Shown here: piece after piece, positions 1 through 4,424 of the stretch | Layout: each line of letters starts with the position of its first letter | How positions within the stretch are numbered: position 1 is the stretch's first letter | Assembly: GCA_043818215.1 (NCBI GenBank) | Contig: JBDRGC010000496.1 | Coordinates: forward strand, 1-6,865 | Origin: JBDRGC01 sp043818215 | GTDB taxonomy: Bacteria; Chloroflexota; Anaerolineae; Anaerolineales; UBA11858 | DNA: 6,865 nt | Direction: 5' to 3' | The notes under the pieces: model-generated | Databases searched by the model: none | What the model was told of the DNA's origin: nothing | The model's input: only the letters and a program-made list of their open reading frames with translations | Translations under genes and position numbers: made by a program

Positions 1-560
1 CCCAGGCCGATCACCACCCCGCCGGCATTGCCAATGCGGGCGGCCACGATTTTATCCGGCTCGCGCTCCGACATGACAACAATGCCGTGTGCGCCCCGCA
101 AATGGCGCAACGCTTTCCGAATCGCCTCGGTCAGGTTTGCCTCCGCCGAGAGGTAGCGTTCGATCAAATGGACGATGATTTCGGTGTCGGTGTCAGAATT
201 AAATTTCACCCCTTCGGCAATTAGCTCCTCGCGCAGTTCCTGATAATTCTCGACAATCCCATTATGCACCAGCACGACTTTGCCCGTCATGCCCACGTGG
301 GGGTGAGCGTTGCGGGCATTGGGCACACCGTGGGTGGCCCAGCGGGTGTGTCCGATGCCAATCGGTCCGTGGATAGGGCTTTCGTCCACCAGAGCAGCCA
401 GACGTGCCAGTTTGCCGGCATCGCGCCGCACTTCGATTTTACCGTTTTGCAACACAGCCAGACCGGCCGAGTCGTAGCCGCGGTACTCCAACCGTTTCAA
501 ACCATTCAGGATTATTGGGGTGGCATCCTGAGGGCCAATATAACCAACGATTCCACACAT
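1..560 (-). CDS. glmS: Glutamine--fructose-6-phosphate aminotransferase, N-terminal part (cut by window edge)
   Basis: Converts fructose-6-phosphate and glutamine to glucosamine-6-phosphate and glutamate in the cytoplasm, the entry step to UDP-GlcNAc and peptidoglycan. About 186 codons are visible, all in the class II glutamine amidotransferase (Ntn) domain. The protein begins Met-Cys-Gly-Ile-Val-Gly-Tyr, so Cys2 becomes the N-terminal nucleophile after Met removal. Further family motifs are RLEYRGYDSAG (residues 23-33), GIGHTRWATHG (68-78, with the glutamine-binding Arg), NAHPH (84-88), HNGIVENYQELR (99-110) and SDTDTE (122-127). The linker and the two SIS sugar-isomerase domains lie beyond the left edge. 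The ATG at 560-558 is preceded by GGAGGGA with six bases between, which settles the start. A glmS ribozyme in the leader supports the name independently. The gene is divergent from mreB. No frameshift is seen in the visible part. Confidence 0.97.
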   Translation of the reverse strand, partial: MCGIVGYIGPQDATPIILNGLKRLEYRGYDSAGLAVLQNGKIEVRRDAGKLARLAALVDESPIHGPIGIGHTRWATHGVPNARNAHPHVGMTGKVVLVHNGIVENYQELREELIAEGVKFNSDTDTEIIVHLIERYLSAEANLTEAIRKALRHLRGAHGIVVMSEREPDKIVAARIGNAGGVVIGL

Positions 561-566
561 GGGTAC

Positions 567-573
567 TCCCTCC
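567..573 (-). promoter_or_regulatory. Ribosome binding site of glmS
   Basis: On the minus strand the bases read GGAGGGA, six bases before the ATG, a strong Shine-Dalgarno match. It is perfectly complementary to UCCCUCC at 722-716 in the same leader, so it could be masked by pairing; that pairing is a prediction only. Confidence 0.8.
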
Positions 574-612
574 GGTTATCGTGAGGCGTGGAGGGTGGTG
601 CGTAGAACGACA

Positions 613-640
613 GGTCGCTACGCGCTCACCGCTACACGCT
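613..640. repeat. Degenerate heptanucleotide repeat in the glmS leader (4 units)
   Basis: Four consecutive 7-base units on the plus strand, GGTCGCT, ACGCGCT, CACCGCT and ACACGCT, share the last four bases CGCT and differ in the first three. The repeat lies between the ribozyme core and the glmS ribosome binding site, so it is transcribed as part of the leader. It shares the 7-bp period of the other arrays in this window but not their sequence. Confidence 0.6.
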
Positions 641-660
641 TTACGGTTTGGATTACCACT

Positions 661-912
661 CGCTGCGCCTTTGTCCCCCCAGTTGCCCGGGGGTTTTATG
701 CGTCGCATTTCAATTGGAGGGAAAAGATGTCGGGGTGTGGCACCCCGGAGGGCTTCCGCTGATCTTTCGATTTTCACCCGGCAAACGCCGGGATTAGCCT
801 CCCATCGCGGGGAGGAACCCTCATCCTCGTCACCTCGTAGTCTTGTAGTTTTGTAGTCAAGTAGTCATGATTATTTGGCTACTTGACTCCCTGACTAACG
901 AGGCCATGCGCT
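661..912 (-). ncRNA. glmS ribozyme/riboswitch (glucosamine-6-phosphate activated), expanded form
   Basis: A self-cleaving RNA in the glmS 5' leader that uses glucosamine-6-phosphate as cofactor and lowers glmS expression when product is abundant. Read on the minus strand, the elements follow the family order. The cleavage site A|GCGC has A at 912 and G at 911. P1 pairs GCCUCGU (904-898) with ACGAGGU (838-832), extended by AGUC/GACU. The core UGACGAGG follows at 832-825. P2 pairs GAGGGUU (822-816) with AAGCCCUC (755-748). The core AUCGAAAGAUCAGCGG is at 771-756. P3 is CGGGGUG/CACCCCG (747-741/737-731). The P4 domain has AUAAAACC, then a CCCCC/GGGGG hairpin with loop GGGCAACU, then GGACAAAGGCGC. 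These match the Firmicutes ribozymes I know (GACGAGG, AUCGA, GGCGG, GUAAAACC). Oddities: two extra hairpins between the P2 strands (815-798 and 792-777), a long repeat-filled P1 loop, and a 3-nt P3 loop that seems unable to form the P3.1 pseudoknot. Activity is inferred, not shown. Confidence 0.87.
833..888 (-). repeat. Octamer repeat and hairpin filling the P1 loop of the glmS ribozyme
   Basis: On the minus strand, four 8-base units run from 864 to 833: CTACTTGA, CTACAAAA, CTACAAGA and CTACGAGG. The last unit forms part of the 3' strand of ribozyme P1. The first belongs to a perfect 10-bp inverted repeat, AGTCAAGTAG at 855-864 and CTACTTGACT at 879-888, with a 14-base loop. In RNA this would make an extra stem on top of P1. 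Confidence 0.75.
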
Positions 913-921
913 ATCTTTTCC

Positions 922-958
922 AAAAAAAATGTGAACTGCACATCTCTGTATTGCAGTT
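922..958 (-). promoter_or_regulatory. Leader hairpin followed by a U8 tract, just upstream of the ribozyme
   Basis: On the minus strand a perfect 7-bp stem (AACTGCA at 958-952 with TGCAGTT at 940-934, 11-base loop) is followed by CACA and then eight T residues (929-922). It lies between the predicted glmS start point and the ribozyme cleavage site. The shape resembles a weak intrinsic terminator, but the stem has only three G-C pairs and a 4-base gap precedes the T tract. It may be an attenuator or merely the structured 5' piece released on cleavage. Confidence 0.3.
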
Positions 959-968
959 TGCGAGGGGA

Positions 969-999
969 ATTATACCCCAACTCTCTGCTATGCACTCAA
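969..999 (-). promoter_or_regulatory. Predicted sigma-A type promoter for glmS
   Basis: A perfect TATAAT reads on the minus strand at 974-969, with TTGAGT at 999-994 as the best -35 match and a 19-base spacer, longer than the usual 17. The start point would fall near 962, about 50 bases before the ribozyme cleavage site. The -10 box is flanked by GGGG and CCCC. The -10 is convincing; the -35 is not. Confidence 0.5.
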
Positions 1000-1008
1000 T
1001 GTCATTGG

Positions 1009-1107
1009 AGACCCTAAAGGTTTTTTCCAGGATTCGAGCTGGAATTGAACATGTTGTTGCCCAAAAGTCATGGTTTTCGCAGGTATTATTGGAAACCTTT
1101 AGGGTCT
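1009..1107. repeat. 99-bp inverted-repeat element between the divergent promoters
   Basis: AGACCCTAAAGGTTT at 1009-1023 is perfectly matched in inverse by AAACCTTTAGGGTCT at 1093-1107 (15 bp, 69 bases between). The arms continue inward with CCA/TGG after a 3-base bulge (TTT, 1024-1026). The interior holds the palindrome AACATGTT but no open reading frame worth calling. It looks like a small non-autonomous repeat (MITE-like) or a large regulatory dyad. Position between the -10 boxes at 969-974 (minus) and 1152-1157 (plus) is notable. Confidence 0.6.
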
Positions 1108-1117
1108 TGTTGGGGAT

Positions 1118-1139
1118 AATTATGGCGGGCATCATAATT
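1118..1139. promoter_or_regulatory. Dyad overlapping the -35 region of the mreB promoter (possible operator)
   Basis: AATTATG at 1118-1124 and CATAATT at 1133-1139 form a perfect 7-bp inverted repeat with an 8-base centre. Its right half occupies the place where the -35 box of the promoter at 1149-1157 should be, and no good -35 is present there. This fits a repressor or activator site; no regulator is named because no family consensus was recognised. Confidence 0.35.
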
Positions 1140-1148
1140 TGCCAAAAC

Positions 1149-1157
1149 TGGTATAAT
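1149..1157 (+). promoter_or_regulatory. Extended -10 promoter for the mreBCD-mrdA cluster
   Basis: TGGTATAAT is a perfect extended -10 (TGnTATAAT). No recognisable -35 sits 16-18 bases upstream (the bases there read GCATCA), as is tolerated for extended -10 promoters. Transcription would start near 1164 and give an mreB leader of about 385 bases containing an inverted-repeat element and a heptanucleotide array. Confidence 0.55.
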
Positions 1158-1199
1158 CCCCCCCAGTGCCGAAAAGTCGTCTGCGGTGCAGCAACGAGT

Positions 1200-1220
1200 G
1201 CATCACGCATCACGCACCAC
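1200..1220. repeat. Short heptanucleotide repeat (3 units)
   Basis: GCATCAC, GCATCAC and GCACCAC stand head to tail in the mreB leader. The array is too short to mean much alone, but it is another 7-bp period array in this intergenic region. Confidence 0.5.
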
Positions 1221-1256
1221 TCGCAGCTCAATGTCATGAAGTTAAGATCAAGTAGT

Positions 1257-1393
1257 GCTGGTTGAGCAGGTTCGGAGCTTGCGGAGAACCATATCGAAAC
1301 CAAAAGGATCTGGCAAAGCGTTTTTTTCACAAGAATCCGCTTGGTTTCGATACACTCCGGCACGAAAAACATGTGCCTCCGCACTCAACCGGC
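1257..1393. repeat. 137-bp nested inverted-repeat element in the mreB leader (MITE-like)
   Basis: Outer arms GCTGGTTGAG (1257-1266) and CTCAACCGGC (1384-1393) match in inverse at 9 of 10 bases. An inner pair, 1292-1309 and 1335-1352, matches in inverse at 16 of 18 bases (core TATCGAAACCAA / TTGGTTTCGATA) around a 25-base loop. A third small hairpin, GGTTC/GAACC, lies at 1270-1290. The region has no protein-coding signal. The nested foldback form suggests a dispersed non-autonomous repeat; whether it has other copies in the genome cannot be seen here. Confidence 0.6.
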
Positions 1394-1422
1394 GCTCGCG
1401 TTTCACTAACTTTATGACATCG

Positions 1423-1503
1423 ACTCGCTACTCGCCACTCGCCACTCGCCACTCGCCACTCGCCACTCGCCACTCACCACTCACCACTCGCCACTCACCA
1501 CTC
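1423..1503. repeat. Heptanucleotide tandem array ACTCRCY (11 units plus partial)
   Basis: Eleven units of 7 bases, first ACTCGCT and then mostly ACTCGCC, with ACTCACC at units 8, 9 and 11, followed by a partial ACTC. Variation is almost confined to the fifth base (G or A). It ends about 46 bases before the mreB start, inside the predicted leader. Confidence 0.93.
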
Positions 1504-1537
1504 TTCACGTTCCACGTATCACCAATCACTGCATTAA

Positions 1538-1543
1538 AAGGAG
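1538..1543 (+). promoter_or_regulatory. Ribosome binding site deciding the TTG start of mreB
   Basis: AAGGAG is followed by six bases and then TTG at 1550. No ATG or GTG gives a plausible alternative N-terminus with such a site, so this match fixes the start. Confidence 0.85.
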
Positions 1544-1549
1544 CCTACG

Positions 1550-2617
1550 TTGGCATTCAATCCTTTCAACTGGCTGCTAGGTTTTTTCTCCCTCGATATT
1601 GGCATTGACCTGGGGACTGCAAACACAATGGTCAATGTATGCGGCAAAGGTATCGTAATCAGCGAACCATCCTACGTTGCTATCGACAAGCGAACCCGAG
1701 AACCCCTGGCCATTGGCGCCCAGGCAAAAGAAATGGACGGGCGTACCCCCGCCCACGTATCCGCCATCCGCCCCCTGAGAGACGGGGTCATCTCCGAATT
1801 CGAGATCACCCGGGCTATGCTGGAATATTTTATTGGAAAAGTCCACCAGCAAAGCATCGTTCCAGTACCCCGTCCGCGGGTAGTGGTGGGGATTCCGGCC
1901 GGTGTGACCAAAGTGGAAAAGCGTGCCGTTTACGATGCAGCGATGTCTGCCGGAGCGCGGGAAGTCTATCTGATCGAGGAACCAGTGGCCGCGGCACTGG
2001 GAGCTGGCTTGCCGATCAACGAGGTACGCGGCAGCATGATTGTCGATATAGGTGGCGGGACCTCCGAGGTGGCTATCCTGTCAATGAAAGGTGTGGTCGT
2101 TTCCCGTTCGCTGCGCGTGGCCGGAGATGAATTGGACGAGGACATCATCCATTATATACGCAATAAATACAACCTCCTCATCGGGCTGCGTATGGCAGAA
2201 CAAGCAAAAATAACCATCGGATCGGCCTATCACCTGCCCCAAGAGAAGACCACAACACTGCGAGGCCGCAACTTGATTACCGGGCTTCCAGAGGCCATCG
2301 AGGTTTCTTCAGTCGAACTGCGCGAGGCAATATCGGGGTCTGTGCAGATAATCGTAGATGTTGTTAAAGATGCCCTCGACGAGGCTCCACCTGAGATCAT
2401 AGCAGACCTGATGGATACGGGCATCTGTCTGGCAGGCGGAGGCAGCCTCTTACAAGGGCTGGCTGAACGCATGACCAACGAACTTCACATCCGTGCCTGG
2501 GTGGCCGAAGACCCCATGAGCTGCGTAGCCCGCGGGGCTGGGTTGGCCCTCGAAAACATGGATATTTGGGGCAGCTTGTTCGTTGGCCTGAACCGCGCCG
2601 ACGCGCGCAGTAGATAG
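1550..2617 (+). CDS. mreB: Rod shape-determining protein MreB (bacterial actin)
   Basis: An ATP-dependent actin homologue that polymerises under the membrane and guides the side-wall synthesis complex. The 355 residues are close to the usual length. The N-terminus (FNPFNWLLGFFS, residues 3-14) is hydrophobic and amphipathic and probably binds the membrane. Nucleotide-pocket motifs are in order: phosphate-1 DIGIDLGTANT (16-26), PAGVTKVEKRAVYDAA (116-131), LIEEPVAAA (141-149, with the Glu expected to act in hydrolysis), phosphate-2 VDIGGGTSEVA (165-175), AGDELDEDII (191-200), AEQAK (216-220, adenosine side) and LAGGGSLLQGL (294-304). It starts with TTG behind a good AAGGAG. In the usual GERTAE motif, Leu-Arg-Met stands where Glu-Arg-Thr is common (213-215), a modest divergence. 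It is the first gene of the cluster. Confidence 0.97.
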   Translation: MAFNPFNWLLGFFSLDIGIDLGTANTMVNVCGKGIVISEPSYVAIDKRTREPLAIGAQAKEMDGRTPAHVSAIRPLRDGVISEFEITRAMLEYFIGKVHQQSIVPVPRPRVVVGIPAGVTKVEKRAVYDAAMSAGAREVYLIEEPVAAALGAGLPINEVRGSMIVDIGGGTSEVAILSMKGVVVSRSLRVAGDELDEDIIHYIRNKYNLLIGLRMAEQAKITIGSAYHLPQEKTTTLRGRNLITGLPEAIEVSSVELREAISGSVQIIVDVVKDALDEAPPEIIADLMDTGICLAGGGSLLQGLAERMTNELHIRAWVAEDPMSCVARGAGLALENMDIWGSLFVGLNRADARSR

Positions 2618-2697
2618 GTAAATTTCCGCGGCCAGATTGAAAGCCAGCCGCTTTCGATTTACCAACAGTGGCTCTCTGGGATTTGCCATGACTCCGT

Positions 2698-2773
2698 ACA
2701 CGGATTTCACGGATTTCACGGAGTCTCACGGATAAAACGATAAAAAATCCGTGTTTATCCGTGGAATCCGTGT
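2698..2773. repeat. CACGGAT-type inverted repeat between mreB and mreC
   Basis: The left half carries repeated CACGGATTT-like words about 9-10 bases apart and the right half their inverse. Bases 2698-2713 and 2758-2773 match in inverse at 15 of 16 positions, and CACGGATAAA (2727-2736) pairs perfectly with TTTATCCGTG (2754-2763). Because the words are repeated, several alternative foldbacks are possible. Similar ACGGATTTCACGGA sequences are, from memory, frequent intergenic repeats in diverse bacteria. There is no T tract, so it is not a standard terminator. The rest of the 200-bp gap shows no other signal. Confidence 0.7.
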
Positions 2774-2817
2774 CCAAAAAGTTTTAACCACGGCGATTCC
2801 CAAAGACCCCCAACAGT

Positions 2818-3657
2818 ATGAACATCCAATCTCCCCGTCTCTTGCGAACGATCACTCTGGCCGTATTGGCGATCGGTCTGATCGTTTTAGCATTGGGCGG
2901 CTATTTTACTCCCCTTTCGCGCATAGCTCTTGCTCCCCTGGTTACAGCCCAAACCTGGGTTTCCACCCGGTTCCAATCGCTGCAGGATTACGTCACGTCT
3001 CCACGTGATGTAGTTACACTGACCCAGCAAAATACAGAACTGGAAGCAGAAGTCGCCCATTTACAGACTCAAATCATCGAACTCCAGCAACAGTTAACCG
3101 AATATCAGATACTCTCTGCGTTGCTCGACTTTGCCCGCGCCTACCCCGAATATCAATATGTGGGCGCCAGTGTGATTGGGCGCGACCCCAGCCCATTTTT
3201 GAAATATATCCATATCAATCGCGGCTCCGATGATGGACTGCGCCGCGGGATGCCTGTTGTCACCCAACAGGGATTGGTCGGGCGCATTTCGCAGGTGACC
3301 GCCTCGGCGGCTCTGGTTCAGTTGATCACCGACCCGGCAATGGTTGTCAATGTCCGTCTGGAACCTACCCGGGCTGAGGCAGTTCTCTCCGGGTCCATCA
3401 CCGGCGATGTAAGTTTAGATTTGATTCCCCAGGCGGCAAACGTGGTACCTGGTGATCTGATATTAACCTCAGGGCTGGGAGGCAACTACCCCCCCAATAT
3501 CCTTATCGGGCAGATAACCGGCGTGCGCAGCCAGGATTACGACTTGTTTCAAAGTGCGTCAGTGCAGCCGGTGGTAGATTTTGCCCACCTCGAAATTGTG
3601 CTGGTCATCGCCAACTTCCAGCCTGTGGATATTGCGCCGTTGATGCCCGTGCCGTGA
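2818..3657 (+). CDS. mreC: Rod shape-determining protein MreC
   Basis: A bitopic membrane protein whose extracytoplasmic part forms beta-domain oligomers that scaffold the elongasome and activate PBP2. The 279 residues show the standard plan. A short cytoplasmic tail ends in basic residues, followed by one membrane helix (about 11-30). A coiled coil (about 64-103) is rich in Glu, Gln and Leu. The two beta-barrel subdomains begin with VIGRDPSPFLKYIHINRGSDDG (119-140; MreC proteins typically have VIGRDPSPW..I.I..G..DG), followed by GMPVVTQQGLVGRI (144-157) and a second half around GDLILTSGLGG (212-222) and PPNILIGQITGV (225-236). The ATG at 2818 fits the membrane helix, but I see no Shine-Dalgarno before it (the bases are CCCCCAACAGT), unlike mreB. 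It probably lies in the mreB transcript. Confidence 0.95.
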   Translation: MNIQSPRLLRTITLAVLAIGLIVLALGGYFTPLSRIALAPLVTAQTWVSTRFQSLQDYVTSPRDVVTLTQQNTELEAEVAHLQTQIIELQQQLTEYQILSALLDFARAYPEYQYVGASVIGRDPSPFLKYIHINRGSDDGLRRGMPVVTQQGLVGRISQVTASAALVQLITDPAMVVNVRLEPTRAEAVLSGSITGDVSLDLIPQAANVVPGDLILTSGLGGNYPPNILIGQITGVRSQDYDLFQSASVQPVVDFAHLEIVLVIANFQPVDIAPLMPVP

Positions 3658-3670
3658 ACATCTCGGTGTG

Positions 3671-3831
3671 ACCACTGACCACCGACCACCGACCACTGAC
3701 CACCGACCACCGACCACCGACCGTAGACCACCGACCACCGACCGTAGACCACCGACCACCGACCGTAGACCACCGACCACCGACCACCAACCACCGACCA
3801 CCGACCACCAACCACCGACCACCGACCGCCA
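3671..3831. repeat. Heptanucleotide array ACCACCG (23 units) with 21-bp higher-order structure
   Basis: Exactly 23 units of 7 bases fill 161 bp between mreC and mreD. Every third unit is a variant, giving 21-bp super-units made of one variant followed by two ACCACCG. The order is two super-units with ACCACTG (3671-3712), one plain ACCACCG (3713-3719), three with ACCGTAG (3720-3782), two with ACCACCA (3783-3824) and a terminal ACCGCCA. The plus strand is C-rich; the minus strand has closely spaced GG runs. Long open frames crossing it (Thr-Asp-His-Arg-Pro-Pro type) are by-products of the repeat. Confidence 0.97.
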
Positions 3832-3853
3832 AGCGCATAATTCGAGCAGCGGT

Positions 3854-3902
3854 CCTCTGTCCTCTGCCCTCTGCCCTCTGTCCTCTGCCCTCTGTCCTCG
3901 GC
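3854..3902. repeat. Heptanucleotide array CCTCTGY (7 units) before mreD
   Basis: Six units of CCTCTGT or CCTCTGC and a final CCTCGGC run without interruption. The last base alternates T, C, C, T, C, T. A 22-base non-repeat stretch (3832-3853) separates it from the larger array. The array ends 18 bases before the mreD start codon, so it supplies most of the upstream context of mreD translation. Confidence 0.92.
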
Positions 3903-3920
3903 CGGTACTTTTTTTAGAAA

Positions 3921-4424
3921 ATGTTACCCTCACTCATCGCCTTACCCATCCTCGGCCTGCTGGTCGTTTTCCAATCCGCGGTCGTCAGCCGGCTGCCGTT
4001 GCTGCACGGCACTGCCGATATTGTGCTGCTGGTCGTCATTGCGTGGGCGCTGCAGGACCGCGTCCGGTCAGCCTGGCAATGGAGCATTCTGGGTGGGTTG
4101 TTTGTGGGCTTCGTATCCGCGTTGCACTTCAGCATTCCTGTGCTGAGCTACATGATGATCACCGGGCTGGTTCTGATCGTAAAACGGCGAGTCTGGCAAG
4201 TCCCCATTCTGGCAATGTTCGCCATGACATTTGTGGGAACGCTGTTCAACCTCACATTGTCGGCTCTGGCGGTCAGCCTCGGTGGGGCAACACTGCCATT
4301 GCTCGACACATTAAGATTGATTATTCTCCCCAGTCTGATTCTTAACCTACTCTTAGCAGCCCCCATATACGCCATGGTCAGAGACCTGGCCGAGTGGGTA
4401 TATCCCGAAGAAATCAAAATATGA
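3921..4424 (+). CDS. mreD: Rod shape-determining protein MreD
   Basis: A small integral membrane protein of the elongasome that works with MreC. The 167 residues match the usual size, and five or six hydrophobic segments are visible at about 3-23, 31-46, 55-70, 72-88, 93-118 and 131-153. The C-terminal stretch NLLLAAPIYAMVRDL (142-156), with a Pro in the last helix followed by basic and acidic residues, is typical of MreD. Sequence conservation in the family is low, so the call also rests on position between mreC and mrdA. The ATG follows TTTTTTTAGAAA with no Shine-Dalgarno. The stop overlaps the start of mrdA in ATGA. Confidence 0.92.
   Translation: MLPSLIALPILGLLVVFQSAVVSRLPLLHGTADIVLLVVIAWALQDRVRSAWQWSILGGLFVGFVSALHFSIPVLSYMMITGLVLIVKRRVWQVPILAMFAMTFVGTLFNLTLSALAVSLGGATLPLLDTLRLIILPSLILNLLLAAPIYAMVRDLAEWVYPEEIKI

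Noticed and set aside
675..697. Plus-strand hairpin CCCCC/GGGGG followed by TTTT as an intrinsic terminator
   Set aside because: No plus-strand gene ends before it. On the minus strand the same bases are the P4 hairpin of the glmS ribozyme, with AUAAAACC at its base.
404..1384. Several open frames of 112-157 codons between glmS and mreB
   Set aside because: They overlap the ribozyme, promoters and inverted repeats on both strands, have no ribosome sites, and their products look unlike proteins.
1423..1503. CRISPR array
   Set aside because: The unit is 7 bp with no spacers. The same holds for the arrays at 3671, 3854 and 6543.
3549..3933. Minus-strand open frames with Gly-Arg-Trp-Ser-Val-Val repeats
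   Set aside because: Reverse reading of the same array. A 7-bp repeat gives a 21-bp coding period in every frame, so repetitive peptides are expected without selection.
3668..4345. Long plus-strand open frame with Thr-Asp-His-Arg-Pro-Pro repeats
   Set aside because: It is produced by the heptanucleotide array and then runs out of frame through mreD. There is no ribosome site, and mreD in another frame is clearly the real gene.
4394..4420. GTG at 4394 as the start of mrdA
   Set aside because: It would overlap mreD by 31 bases and lacks a ribosome site. ATG at 4421 overlaps the stop as ATGA, the usual coupling arrangement.
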